From Rhizobium sp. ZPR4 (GTDB lineage Bacteria; Pseudomonadota; Alphaproteobacteria; Rhizobiales; Rhizobiaceae), in assembly GCF_040215725.1 (NCBI RefSeq), contig NZ_CP157968.1, positions 434,001 to 498,000 of the forward strand: a stretch of 64,000 nucleotides of DNA, read 5' to 3'. The translations under genes and the position numbers were made by a program. Of this stretch, positions 49,144-57,851 are shown piece by piece. Numbering within the stretch: the first letter of the stretch is position 1; each line of letters opens with the position of its first letter. The notes under the pieces were generated by a model. The model was given only the letters and a program-made list of their open reading frames with translations, made no database searches and was not told where the DNA came from.

Positions 49144-50172
49144 GTGAGTCCATTGCATCAGATGACCGAAGACCGTGCGCGCCCCAATGCGCAAAAGCGC
49201 TACGAGATCGCCGAGGATGTTCTGCGCAGCAACATCGAAGACCATACGCTGCCGCAAGGCGTGGTGCTGCTCGAAGGTCCGATCGCCGATATTCTGCAGA
49301 TCTCGCGCGCGCCCGTGCAGCGGGCATTGCAGACGCTGGAAAGCGAAGGCCTGGTGCATCGCTTCGACGGACGCGGCTATCTCGTCGGCCCCGCCGGCCG
49401 GGGCATCGAGCCGAACCGCACCGATATCAAGACGCTCGGCCTGACCATCCCGCGCCATGCCGACGAGGCTTTGCAGAGCCGCTCCTCCTGGGAGCGCATC
49501 TATAATACCGTCGAGGCAGACGTCGCCGGCTGTGTCGTCTTCGGCCAGTATCGCATCATCGAGATCGAACTTGCCGACCACTTCAATGTCAGCCGCACCG
49601 TCGTGCGGGACGTGCTGACCCGTCTGCGTGAACGCGGTCTCGTGCGCAAAAACCAGTCGTCCCACTGGATCGCCGGCCCGCTGACGGCGCAGATGATCAA
49701 GGATCATTACGGTCTGCGCGGCATGCTGGAACCGCAGGCCCTGGTCGCCGGCGCCGGTCGGGTCGACCGGGAACGGCTGAACGGCCTGTTTCTGCGCCTT
49801 AGCGATCTCGAGCGGCGCGAGGCGGCCGATCATCTGGCAGCGCAGGAAACCATCCATGCCGACTTCATCGATATCTGCATCCTCGCGACGCCGAACGAAC
49901 GGCTGAAAGAATCCATACGCAACAACCTGCTTCCTGTCACGGCAACGGAACGATTGCTGCGGCGGCTTGGCCTGCCCGGCGACCCCGCCATCATCACGGA
50001 GCTGCGTCTGATCGTGGAACTGCTGCTGCGGGGCGCCGTGAAGGCGGCGGCGGCGATGATGGAGAGCCATCTCGAGGCTTCCGTTAACCGGACGATCGCG
50101 CAAATGAAGATCGTCGCTATCATCCCCGGCCCCGGCGTGACGGCCGCCTATCTGACCCGCGTTCTCGAGTGA
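49144..50172 (+). CDS. GntR family regulator with two winged-helix domains
   Basis: A protein of about 342 residues with an unusual domain order. The first GntR winged helix (about 20-80) reads VLLEGPIADILQISRAPVQRALQTLESEGLVHRFDGRGYLV, the second (about 115-178) ELADHFNVSRTVVRDVLTRLRERGLVRKNQSSHWIAG, followed by an FCD-type helical ligand domain (about 185-325; LRGMLEPQALVAGAG..TIHADFIDICILATPN). Usual FCD regulators have one winged helix and about 230 residues. GTG 49144 is taken; ATG 49162 is an alternative, and neither has a strong ribosome-binding site. It is divergent from the ABC/imidase-type operon, its likely target. Confidence 0.85.
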   Translation: MSPLHQMTEDRARPNAQKRYEIAEDVLRSNIEDHTLPQGVVLLEGPIADILQISRAPVQRALQTLESEGLVHRFDGRGYLVGPAGRGIEPNRTDIKTLGLTIPRHADEALQSRSSWERIYNTVEADVAGCVVFGQYRIIEIELADHFNVSRTVVRDVLTRLRERGLVRKNQSSHWIAGPLTAQMIKDHYGLRGMLEPQALVAGAGRVDRERLNGLFLRLSDLERREAADHLAAQETIHADFIDICILATPNERLKESIRNNLLPVTATERLLRRLGLPGDPAIITELRLIVELLLRGAVKAAAAMMESHLEASVNRTIAQMKIVAIIPGPGVTAAYLTRVLE

Positions 50173-50246
50173 GACACGGTCGACCCCGATCGCATTGCAT
50201 CTGTTCGGGAAGCCTGGGATCGGGAAGGCGGCCATTCGTTACCCCT

Positions 50247-51218
50247 CTAAGCCAGAGCGGCGCGAAGGCGCGCAAGCAACGCCTGCCCGTCCGCCCGCGC
50301 CGCCAATGCTTGATCCATGGTAACTTCCACGAACTGCGTCGGCATATGCGGCTGCAATTGCGCGATGAGATCCATATCGGCTGAGATCACCGTTCCCAGC
50401 ATGAAATAGCCGCCGCCGGAGACGGCATCGCGATGCAGGATGATCGGCTCTGTCCCGCCCGGCACCTGGATTGAGCCATAGGGATAGCAGCTATCGACGA
50501 TATTGGAGGGGTCCGAGCCCGCGCCGAATGGCTGCTTGCGCTCCACGAATTCGAGCTTGCGGCCGCCGCGGAAGCGATAGCCCATGCGATCGGCCTCCGG
50601 CGCCACCTTCCACTGATCGGCAAAGAAGTTGCTCTTTGTCTCCTTAGTCAGCCGATCCCAATAGAGCCCAGGCAAGACCCTGAGCTCTGCCGGCGTGTCG
50701 GGTTTGCGGCGCAACTCTTCCGGAACGGACCGACCCGCGCTTGCCATCGAGCCCGGACCGACGGGAAGCTCATCTCCGGCAGCAATGGCCCTGCCGTTCA
50801 GGCCGCCCAGCGCACCGATCGCATAAGTCGAGCGACTGCCCAAAGCTTCGGGAACATCGATGCCGCCCGACACCGCAATGCAGATCCGTGCCCCGGATTT
50901 CAGAAAGTCGAAGCTTACCGTCTGCCCCGCCTTCACCTTGAGCGCGGTCCATCCCGGCTGCAGCTCGCCATCGATCCTGACCGGCATGTCGGCGCCGGTG
51001 ACCGCAATCAGGGCATCGTCCAGAAATTCGAGCTTCGGACCCATGAAGACAGCTTCGAGCCCGGCTGCGCCCTCGTCATTGCCGACAAGAAGATTTGCCG
51101 CCCGCATGGCATAGCGATCCATGGCACCGCCGACGGGAATGCCGAGATGGAAATAGCCCGGCCGTCCGAGATCCTGAATGGTGGTGGAAAGGCCGTGATG
51201 AAGAACCTTAATGGCCAT
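50247..51218 (-). CDS. pxpC: PxpC/KipA-type carboxyltransferase-like subunit
   Basis: A 323-residue protein of the KipA / AHS2 family. It is related to the second half of the urea carboxylase carboxyltransferase domain and to 5-oxoprolinase subunit C. Family landmarks: VLHHGLSTTIQDLGRPGYFHLGIPVGGAMDRYAMRAANLLVGN at the N-terminus, then FDFLKSGARICIAVSGGIDVPEALGSRSTYAIGALGGLNGRAI and the C-terminal HRDAVSGGGYFMLGTVISADMDLIAQLQPHM. The ATG at 51218 overlaps pxpB by 11 bases. It is the last gene of the five-gene operon pxpA - biotin carrier - biotin carboxylase - pxpB - pxpC. Confidence 0.9.
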   Translation of the reverse strand: MAIKVLHHGLSTTIQDLGRPGYFHLGIPVGGAMDRYAMRAANLLVGNDEGAAGLEAVFMGPKLEFLDDALIAVTGADMPVRIDGELQPGWTALKVKAGQTVSFDFLKSGARICIAVSGGIDVPEALGSRSTYAIGALGGLNGRAIAAGDELPVGPGSMASAGRSVPEELRRKPDTPAELRVLPGLYWDRLTKETKSNFFADQWKVAPEADRMGYRFRGGRKLEFVERKQPFGAGSDPSNIVDSCYPYGSIQVPGGTEPIILHRDAVSGGGYFMLGTVISADMDLIAQLQPHMPTQFVEVTMDQALAARADGQALLARLRAALA

Positions 51219-52083
51219 ATAGCGCGCCCTCCAGCTTGGCGTTGTATCCGTCGATATCGGCCTGGTATTGCCTAAGATCGAAACTGACCTCACGGATCGG
51301 CGGAGCGAAGCGACCCTTGTCGACATCCTCGACCGCCTGGTCATAGCCGTCACGATCGATAGGCCGGAATTTCACGATGTCGCCGGGGCGAAAGAACACC
51401 ATGAAATCGCGCAGGTAGCTCGTCGATTGCGAGGGGTCGAATATCGGCATCGGCGTGATGCCGAACATCTGATAGCCGCCTGCCCCGCGCACCGAATAGA
51501 TGCAGCCGAAGCAGCCGCCATGTCCCACAGTCAGCCGCGGCGTATCGGTGCGCGGGCGCAGATATTTCGGCACCTCGATCTGCCGCTGCCGCTCCACCAT
51601 CTGATACATGAACGGCAATCCGGCGACGAAGCCGACCATGGAGACGAACCATGGCGATCCGGCATGCGCCGAGATGAAATCCTTCACCGCGTCATAGCCG
51701 TTGATCCTGGCGGCATAGTCGAGATCGGTGCCGGTCGGCTCCTGATGCCGCTCGCGGAAGCGCATCAGCGTCTCATGCGTCCAGGGATCATTGTAGAAGA
51801 CCGGGATCTCGACGATACGGGTTGTGATGACCGGCTCCGCCTTCTCGGCCGCGCCCTCGATTGCCTTGACCTCGCGCAAGAGATCGTCCGGCTTGATCAG
51901 ATCCGGATCGAACTTGATCTGGAAGGACGCGTTGGCGGGGCAGATTTCGGTGACACCCCTAATCGCGCTCTCGCGCACGCCTTTGGCCATCGACAGGCTC
52001 TTGAAGAAGGCTTCGAGCGACATCTCGTCGCTGCATTCGACGAAAAGATGCTCGTCACCTCCGAACGTAAAGCGAGCTGGCAT
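51208..52083 (-). CDS. pxpB: PxpB/KipI-type carboxyltransferase-like subunit
   Basis: A 291-residue protein of the KipI / AHS1 family, partner of PxpC. It is longer than typical KipI (about 220-240), chiefly in the middle. Clear landmarks are RIVEIPVFYNDPWT, FISAHAGSPWFVSMVGFVAGLPFMYQM, VGHGGCFGCIYSVRGAGGYQMFGITPMPIFDPSQ and the tail FRPGDIVKFRPIDRDGYDQ. The ATG shares its first base with the stop of the biotin-carboxylase gene. In urea carboxylase the equivalent AHS1-AHS2 region is the carboxyltransferase, which matters here because the biotin carrier and carboxylase lie in the same operon. Confidence 0.9.
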   Translation of the reverse strand: MPARFTFGGDEHLFVECSDEMSLEAFFKSLSMAKGVRESAIRGVTEICPANASFQIKFDPDLIKPDDLLREVKAIEGAAEKAEPVITTRIVEIPVFYNDPWTHETLMRFRERHQEPTGTDLDYAARINGYDAVKDFISAHAGSPWFVSMVGFVAGLPFMYQMVERQRQIEVPKYLRPRTDTPRLTVGHGGCFGCIYSVRGAGGYQMFGITPMPIFDPSQSTSYLRDFMVFFRPGDIVKFRPIDRDGYDQAVEDVDKGRFAPPIREVSFDLRQYQADIDGYNAKLEGALYGH

Positions 52084-53468
52084 CAGGCAACCTCCGCGGC
52101 TATGCCGTTAACCGCGGAAAAATCGGTCTCCAGCCAGGATTCGAGAAAACGCGTGTGGAATGCACCCTTGCGCACCGACGGATCGCGGGCGAGCGCCAGG
52201 TGCAAAGGGATCGTCGTCGGCAAGCCTTCGATCGTCAGATTGGAAAGGGCGCTCGCCAGCCTGTCGAGGCAGGTATTGCGATCCTCGGCCCAGACGATCA
52301 GCTTGCCGAGCAGGGAGTCGTAGAAGGGCGGCACGGTATAGCCGGCATAAAGCATCGTATCGAAACGGATGCCCTCGCCCTCGGGAATCGAAAGCCGCGT
52401 CACAGTGCCCGGTGCCGGCAGAAAGCTTTTGGCCGGGTCCTCAGCATTGATCCGGCACTCGATGGCGTGACCACGCGCCCGAATATCGGATTGCGACAGT
52501 GACAAAGGAGCGCCGCCCGCGACCTTGAACATCTCCTGCACCAGATCGATGCCGGTAATCATCTCCGTCACCGGATGCTCGACCTGGATGCGCGTGTTCA
52601 CCTCGATAAAATAGAACTGCCTGCTATGCTCGTCGTAGAGATATTCGACCGTCCCTGCGCCGCGATAGCCAACCTCCGCCGCAAGGGCCACGGCGCTGGC
52701 GCAAAGGCGCTGCCTGATATCATCGGGCAGCAGGAAGGCCTGCGCTTCCTCCCAAACCTTCTGGCGACGACGCTGCAACGAGCATTCGCGCTCGAAGCAA
52801 TGCACAAAATTCTGCCCATCGCCAAAGATCTGCACCTCGATGTGGCGAGCGCGGGTGATGACCTTCTCCATGTAGAGGCCGCCATCTCCGAAAGCAGCAG
52901 CCGCCTCCGCCGAGGCCAGCGGAAACTGTTCCCTGAGTTCAGCAAGCGATTGGACGATGCGGATGCCGCGCCCACCGCCGCCGGCTGCGGCCTTGATCAT
53001 GACCGGAAAGCCAGTGCTCTCAGCAATCGCCTCGGCGGCACCGATATCGGCAACACGGCCGTCGCTGCCAGGCACCGTCGGCACGCCAGCGCGTGCAGCA
53101 ATCGCGCGCGCGGCCACCTTGTCGCCAAGCAGCCGGATCGCCTCGCCGCTCGGCCCGATGAAGATCATGCCGGCCTTCTCGACGGCATCGGCAAAATCTC
53201 CGTTTTCGGACAGGAACCCATATCCCGGATGCACGGCATCGACGCCTGCCGACCGAGCCGCCGAAACGATGGCTTCAACGTTCAGATAGGATTTCTTCGG
53301 AGCCGGCGAGCCGATATTGATCGCCTCGTCCGCCAACTTCACGGCAAGCATATCGGCGTCGGCGGCGCTATGGACCTGCACGGTGCGAATGCCGAGCGCC
53401 TTGGCAGCCTTTATGATCCTGACGGCGATTTCACCGCGATTGGCGACCAGAACGGAGCGGATCGTCAT
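52083..53468 (-). CDS. Biotin carboxylase (AccC-like) in a PxpABC operon
   Basis: A 461-residue ATP-grasp biotin carboxylase, which carboxylates the biotin of a carrier protein using ATP and bicarbonate. Motifs: SVLVANRGEIAVRII, VHPGYGFLSEN, the Gly-rich loop MIKAAAGGGGRGI, the HIEVQIFGD and HCFERECSLQRRRQK segment, and active-site EYLYDEHSRQFYFIEVNTRIQVEHPVTEMI. Length is normal. It overlaps the biotin-carrier gene (ATGA) and pxpB (shared base), so it is made with them. Housekeeping acetyl-CoA carboxylase is less likely, since no AccA/D-type or propionyl-CoA carboxyltransferase is near. Confidence 0.93.
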   Translation of the reverse strand: MTIRSVLVANRGEIAVRIIKAAKALGIRTVQVHSAADADMLAVKLADEAINIGSPAPKKSYLNVEAIVSAARSAGVDAVHPGYGFLSENGDFADAVEKAGMIFIGPSGEAIRLLGDKVAARAIAARAGVPTVPGSDGRVADIGAAEAIAESTGFPVMIKAAAGGGGRGIRIVQSLAELREQFPLASAEAAAAFGDGGLYMEKVITRARHIEVQIFGDGQNFVHCFERECSLQRRRQKVWEEAQAFLLPDDIRQRLCASAVALAAEVGYRGAGTVEYLYDEHSRQFYFIEVNTRIQVEHPVTEMITGIDLVQEMFKVAGGAPLSLSQSDIRARGHAIECRINAEDPAKSFLPAPGTVTRLSIPEGEGIRFDTMLYAGYTVPPFYDSLLGKLIVWAEDRNTCLDRLASALSNLTIEGLPTTIPLHLALARDPSVRKGAFHTRFLESWLETDFSAVNGIAAEVA

Positions 53469-53707
53469 GGGTCCACCTCCGCGATGATCTGACCGGCCAT
53501 GACAGGCTCTTCGTTGTCGACGAGGAAGGTGATGTTCTTGCCATCGAGCCCGGCCGGTATTTGCTGAAAGGTCTTCATGACCTCGATGAGGCCGATCGTG
53601 TCGTCTGCGGCAACGGCATCGCCATCAGCCTTGAACGGCGGCAGGTCTGGAGAGGAGGCCCTATAGAAAGTTCCCGGAAGGGGTGATCTGATCTCAAGCT
53701 TGCTCAT
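53465..53707 (-). CDS. Biotin carboxyl carrier-like protein
   Basis: An 80-residue biotinyl domain: [21 protein letters not shown], then the biotinylation motif [13 protein letters not shown] (Lys at about residue 45) and a closing [17 protein letters not shown]. It lacks the long N-terminal part of acetyl-CoA carboxylase AccB (about 150 residues), so it is a minimal carrier. It overlaps pxpA by 14 bases and the biotin-carboxylase gene by 4 bases. It probably carries the carboxy group from the carboxylase to the PxpBC-type carboxyltransferase (inference). Confidence 0.92.
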   Translation of the reverse strand: MSKLEIRSPLPGTFYRASSPDLPPFKADGDAVAADDTIGLIEVMKTFQQIPAGLDGKNITFLVDNEEPVMAGQIIAEVDP

Positions 53708-54500
53708 GGGACCTCCGCGCTGCGTCGTTGTTCAAAATCTGCGAAACGGGCGCAATTCTGATGCCCTCAGCAATGAGGGCCTCGCGCATATGACGCACGA
53801 TATCGAGCGCACCCAAAGTATCGGAATGAAAACAGATGGAATCGAAAGCGATCGGTATATCCGCACCGTTGATGGTGCGGACAACGCCCTCGGTACAGGC
53901 TCTTACGACCTTGCGGGCGATCGCCTTGGGATCGGGACGACCGGCATCCCGGGTAAAAACGATCCAGCCCGTGTCACCGTAGTCGCGATCGGCATAGAAC
54001 TCGCGGACGATAGGCTGGCCGGCTTCCTGCGCGGCAAGGCAGGTTGCCGAGCCATCCATGCAGAAAACAAACATGTTCGGCGCCACGGTGCGCATATATT
54101 GGATGAAGATCTGCGAAAGATCGGGGTTTGCCGCCAGTTCCATGTAGAGGGCGCCATGCGGCTTTACATGCTGCACGGGCACACCGTAGCGCCTGGCAAA
54201 TTCCCGCAGCGCGCCGACCTGATAGATGAGATCATTGACGATCTCGCGGCTTGTGCCATTAATCTTCCGCCGTCCGAAACCCTGGAGATCGTTATAGCCA
54301 GGATGGGCACCGACGCCGACGCCATGAGCGGCCGCCATCCGCACGGTTTCATCCATCAGATTGGGATCGCCCGCGTGAAAGCCGGTGGCGATATTCGCCG
54401 AGCTGACGAGCGAGATAAGTTCCTCGTCATGCGCATCGCCGATCCGCCATCGGCCGAAGGCCTCCCCCATGTCGCAATTGATATCGACAGCTTCCTTCAA
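53694..54500 (-). CDS. pxpA: LamB/YcsF family protein, 5-oxoprolinase subunit A-like
   Basis: A 268-residue member of the LamB/YcsF family, the PxpA part of bacterial 5-oxoprolinase. The hallmark N-terminus is [45 protein letters not shown], followed by [31 protein letters not shown] and [20 protein letters not shown]. These hold the conserved D/H/E residues expected of a metal-dependent ring hydrolase. It begins the five-gene operon and is divergent from a LysR gene across a 258-base gap with two perfect inverted repeats. It could open 5-oxoproline or a related lactam after carboxylation. Confidence 0.92.
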   Translation of the reverse strand: MKEAVDINCDMGEAFGRWRIGDAHDEELISLVSSANIATGFHAGDPNLMDETVRMAAAHGVGVGAHPGYNDLQGFGRRKINGTSREIVNDLIYQVGALREFARRYGVPVQHVKPHGALYMELAANPDLSQIFIQYMRTVAPNMFVFCMDGSATCLAAQEAGQPIVREFYADRDYGDTGWIVFTRDAGRPDPKAIARKVVRACTEGVVRTINGADIPIAFDSICFHSDTLGALDIVRHMREALIAEGIRIAPVSQILNNDAARRSHEQA

Positions 54501-54564
54501 ATGCCTTCCCTCGCACTTGCGTCCCGCTCAGGACCGATGTCAAAACGCTAGAGGCAAAGATGGC

Positions 54565-54588
54565 CTTTGAAAAATACAATTTTCAAAG
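54565..54588. promoter_or_regulatory. Perfect inverted repeat proximal to pxpA
   Basis: CTTTGAAAA (54565-54573) and TTTTCAAAG (54580-54588) are perfect 9-base arms with a 6-base spacer, 65-88 bases upstream of pxpA. A second, shorter dyad CTGATA / TATCAG with a 6-base spacer follows at 54598-54615. Both are candidate LysR binding sites at the pxpA promoter. Confidence 0.55.
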
Positions 54589-54694
54589 TCTCAATATCTG
54601 ATAAATTGATATCAGTGCTCAAAATTGCGCCAGAAAATATTAATTAATATCAATAGCATACAAAATTTGCGCAAGATTTATCGGAAATCAGCTC

Positions 54695-54719
54695 GTTTTA
54701 GATCCACGAAATCTAAAAC
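54695..54719. promoter_or_regulatory. Perfect inverted repeat proximal to the lysR gene
   Basis: GTTTTAGAT (54695-54703) and ATCTAAAAC (54711-54719) are perfect 9-base arms with a 7-base spacer, 40-64 bases upstream of the LysR start. It differs in sequence from the dyad near pxpA, so it may be bound by the same protein in another mode, by another protein, or act as an RNA hairpin in the leader of the lysR transcript. Confidence 0.5.
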
Positions 54720-54758
54720 ATCGAAGCTGTTTTCAGATAAATAGATGGGAAGAGCTTC

Positions 54759-55667
54759 ATGAGTCTCAGTCTACGGCAGCTTCGCTATTTCGTTGCGACA
54801 GCCGAATATGGACAGATTTCGCATGCGGCGGTCAGCCTTTCGATCTCGCAGTCTGCCGTCACGGCGGCAATCAAGGATCTCGAACTGACGGTCGGCGTGT
54901 CGCTGTTCAACCGCACGCCACAGGGCATGGAGCTGACCACGGCCGGCCGGCAATTCCTGTCCCATGCCTATGAGATTCTGGCAAAGGTCGATGAAGCGAC
55001 CCATCTCAATCTGGTCAGCAGCGATATCGAGGGGGAGCTCGTCGTTGCCGCCACTTATACCGTCATCGGCTATTTCCTGCCGCTGCATATCGAGCGCATC
55101 CGCCGCCTCTATCCGAAACTGAAAATCCAGCTCTACGAGGTTAATCGCGAGTCGATCGAAGAAGGGCTTCTGACTAATCGCTATGATATCTCGGTGTTGC
55201 TGACATCGAACATTCTCAATCCGATGCTGACGACCGAGACACTTCTGAGCTCGGTCAGACGCCTCTGGCTTCCGGCCGGCCACGACCTGCAGCGGCGCGA
55301 CGGCATAGGCCTGCGTGAAATCGCCGAGGAGCCCTACATCATGCTGACGGTTGATGAAGCAGCCCACTCTTCGCTGAGATACTGGAGCAGAAGCCCCTAT
55401 CAACCGAAGGTGCTTTTGCGGACCAGCTCGATCGAAGCAGTGAGATCAATGGTGGCGAACGGTCTCGGCGTCGCCATTTTGTCGGACATGGTGCACCGTC
55501 CCTGGTCGCTCGAGGGACGGCGGATCGAGACTGTGAACATCCAGGACCCGGTTCCGCCTATGGATGTGGGGCTTGCCTGGCGCGCCAATGTCGAATTCAG
55601 CCAGCCTATGCTCGCCTTCAGGCGCTATTTCCAGCAGGCCTACAGCCTGCCGGGCACGAATTCCTGA
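54759..55667 (+). CDS. LysR family regulator divergent from the pxp/biotin operon
   Basis: A 302-residue LysR-type regulator. The winged helix (residues 1-60) is SLSLRQLRYFVATAEYGQISHAAVSLSISQSAVTAAIKDLELTVGVSLFNRTPQGMELT. The effector domain starts near residue 90 (GELVVAATYTVIGYFLPLHIERIRRLYPKLKIQLYEVNRESIEEGL). ATG 54759 is preceded by GGGAAGAG. It is divergent from pxpA across a gap with perfect dyads, so it most probably controls that operon in response to a cyclic amide or its product (inference). Confidence 0.93.
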   Translation: MSLSLRQLRYFVATAEYGQISHAAVSLSISQSAVTAAIKDLELTVGVSLFNRTPQGMELTTAGRQFLSHAYEILAKVDEATHLNLVSSDIEGELVVAATYTVIGYFLPLHIERIRRLYPKLKIQLYEVNRESIEEGLLTNRYDISVLLTSNILNPMLTTETLLSSVRRLWLPAGHDLQRRDGIGLREIAEEPYIMLTVDEAAHSSLRYWSRSPYQPKVLLRTSSIEAVRSMVANGLGVAILSDMVHRPWSLEGRRIETVNIQDPVPPMDVGLAWRANVEFSQPMLAFRRYFQQAYSLPGTNS

Positions 55668-55692
55668 TCCGATAGGAGCATCCGTATCAACC

Positions 55693-57429
55693 TTATTGAA
55701 CCAGCACAGGCTGCGTGCACCTCGCGTCGGTAACGCTCACGTCGGCTTGCCCGATTCCGAGACCGAGGAGGCCGAGAAGGCCGTACAGAACCTGATCGAG
55801 CGGCGCGGTCACGACCGTTAGCGTATCGGCAACGGCTGACAGCACCCCCGACGGCGTTCCAATGGTCAAGATGAGCAATTGGATGGTGATGGTTGCGTTT
55901 TTCAGGAGCGACGAGACCGTGGATGTCAGGACGGTACTCGTTGAAACCGTCTTGATCGTGCCTGCCGAAATCTCCGAAGGCTGAAAGTTCAATCGCGTCG
56001 GGCTCATATTGGCGATATCGACCTGCGCACTCGCGATCACCTTGAGAAGAAGGGAATCGATGATCGCAGCCGGCGTTACCCGCGGCTCGGAGCCGAAGTT
56101 TACGAAGGCGGACGTGTTGACGTCGCCCAGATCCACCTCGGCAACACCGGGCACCGCGTCTATCCCGACGACCGCGTTCGGCATGGAGCCGCCGACACAG
56201 GTGATCGAGGCAAGCTTGGCTTCCGCGGGAGCAAGCTCGATATAGAGCGGCACCCTGAGCTTCAGCCCCGCAATCAGGGACAGGCCGGTGACGGCGACTT
56301 CGAGTGCGGCACGGACCTGCGGCGTGCGAACGATCGTACCCGGAGCACCCACGGCAAGGGCCGGCGTCTGCTGGGACATCTCCCCGATCGCCAGCGTCAG
56401 CTTTGCCGTCGCGACGCCGGGCAATGCGGCCCCGAGATCGAGCGCGATCTGCTTTTGCTGGTTGGCAGCCATTGCGGTGGCCGAGATTAGATCCAGCACG
56501 TTCATATTGGCCGTCAGATTGGGGGAGGTGCCGACGATATTGCTCCCCAGAGGACCGAGATTGACGATATCCTGCAACTTGACGGTCAGTTGCGTGGTGC
56601 CGAGCGTCTTGCCGAGATTGTTGATGATAGTGACGACGCCGCTCGAAAGACCGGTCGATTTGCCGAGTGCACCAAGAATCTTGTCATAGGTGACATCGGT
56701 CGCCAGAAGCTGGTTGTAGCTTACGCCGGTAAGCTTGAGATCCGTCGCAAGCAGATTGAGGTAACTCAAAAGATTGACGTTCGCACTGATGAGCGACTGG
56801 TAATCGGCGACCTTCAGGGAGATCTGCGTTCCCAGCAACGTGCCGAGGAGCTGGTTCAGAATGCCGCCATTGAGGCTCGCAAGCCGCGATCCCACTGAAA
56901 AGGCGGCCAGGCGCTCGCTGGATGCGGTGCCCGTCGCGCTCAGAGTCGGCGGTGTGGCGAAGGCGGAAGCGAAAGGCATCACCGCCTTTTGGGTCAATGT
57001 CACCTTGACGGAATCATACGGCGAGGTTCCCGTCGAGGAGAAGCGGTTTGTAAGCGGGACCGATGTGTCCGCCGTGTAAGTGCCGAGCACCAGATTGGCC
57101 ATGGTCTCATATTGACTAGAGTTGGCTATGGCTGCGCTGACGAGCCCGTTGCTCGTCATATAGCTGCTGCCGGAGGCGACCGCCGCGGTGGTGCCATTGC
57201 TTTGGAGATTGTTCAAAAGTGCGGTCTGTGCATTTGCGATATCGGAGGCAGCCGATATCGCGCCGATGTCGCTCAACTGCTGCAGGCGCCGCTGTTGCAG
57301 TGTCATCATGCCGTAATCGATGCCGAGGCCAAGACAATAGAGGATCAGGGGCGAGACGAGCGCAGTCGTGACGGCGACGTTTCCCCGCCGGTCTCGCAGA
57401 GAGGCGAAACGACCGAGAAACCGCTGCAT
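55693..57429 (-). CDS. TadG-like pilus-assembly-related protein
   Basis: A 578-residue protein with a TadG-type N-terminus: RRGNVAVTTALVSPLILYCLGLGIDYGMMTLQQRRLQQLSDIGAISAA, which is a single membrane anchor with the prepilin-like sequence that in this family is not cleaved like pilin. The long outer part is rich in L, S, T, A and N and has no von Willebrand domain that I can see. The C-terminus holds a CVGGSMPNAVVGID and DARCTQ segment, with two Cys that may pair. Its ATG shares one base with the stop of the TadE gene. No tadA/B/C, cpa or flp genes are nearby, so the pair is an orphan. Confidence 0.75.
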   Translation of the reverse strand: MQRFLGRFASLRDRRGNVAVTTALVSPLILYCLGLGIDYGMMTLQQRRLQQLSDIGAISAASDIANAQTALLNNLQSNGTTAAVASGSSYMTSNGLVSAAIANSSQYETMANLVLGTYTADTSVPLTNRFSSTGTSPYDSVKVTLTQKAVMPFASAFATPPTLSATGTASSERLAAFSVGSRLASLNGGILNQLLGTLLGTQISLKVADYQSLISANVNLLSYLNLLATDLKLTGVSYNQLLATDVTYDKILGALGKSTGLSSGVVTIINNLGKTLGTTQLTVKLQDIVNLGPLGSNIVGTSPNLTANMNVLDLISATAMAANQQKQIALDLGAALPGVATAKLTLAIGEMSQQTPALAVGAPGTIVRTPQVRAALEVAVTGLSLIAGLKLRVPLYIELAPAEAKLASITCVGGSMPNAVVGIDAVPGVAEVDLGDVNTSAFVNFGSEPRVTPAAIIDSLLLKVIASAQVDIANMSPTRLNFQPSEISAGTIKTVSTSTVLTSTVSSLLKNATITIQLLILTIGTPSGVLSAVADTLTVVTAPLDQVLYGLLGLLGLGIGQADVSVTDARCTQPVLVQ

Positions 57430-57851
57430 CAGAGACCTCCCAGACGAATGGTCGAATAGCGGCGGATGGTTTGATCCGGCATCGCGAACGTGTAGAGATT
57501 CCAGATCGGCAGAGCCGACGCGTCATAGCTGGCGCTGACCGTGAACTGGTTGGCATTGGTCGGGTCGGTGGCGACGGTTATCGTCAATTTGCTCTTGTCT
57601 ATGAAAGCGTCGTTGATCGTCGAATTGGTGACGAAGCTCTGAACCAGCTGGCTTCGCTCGTCCGCCGATAGGCCGGCGATTGCCGTGCGGGCAGCATCGG
57701 CCGTCAATTGCTGCAGCGAATGAGCGGCGGTGAGATAGATGGCAAAGGCAACGAGTGTGAGAAGCAGAAGGAAAAAAAGCGGCGCAATGAGAGCGAATTC
57801 GACTGCGGCGGCGCCCTCTTTCTCCCTGTTGAAATGAGAAACACGATACAT
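57429..57851 (-). CDS. TadE-like pseudopilin protein
   Basis: A 140-residue protein of the TadE family: FNREKEGAAAVEFALIAPLFFLLLLTLVAFAIYLTAAHSLQQLTADAARTAIAGLS, i.e. the G-x-x-(A)VEFA pseudopilin start (residues about 11-17) followed by a hydrophobic helix. This is the usual mark of TadE/TadF minor pseudopilins of the Flp/Tad pilus machine. A good AAGGAGA precedes the ATG. It overlaps the TadG-like gene by one base, so both are made together. No other Tad genes are in the window. Confidence 0.85.
   Translation of the reverse strand: MYRVSHFNREKEGAAAVEFALIAPLFFLLLLTLVAFAIYLTAAHSLQQLTADAARTAIAGLSADERSQLVQSFVTNSTINDAFIDKSKLTITVATDPTNANQFTVSASYDASALPIWNLYTFAMPDQTIRRYSTIRLGGL

Noticed and set aside
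52083..53707. Acetyl-CoA carboxylase accB-accC
   Set aside because: The carrier is minimal, the genes overlap pxpA and pxpB, and no acetyl-CoA carboxyltransferase is present.
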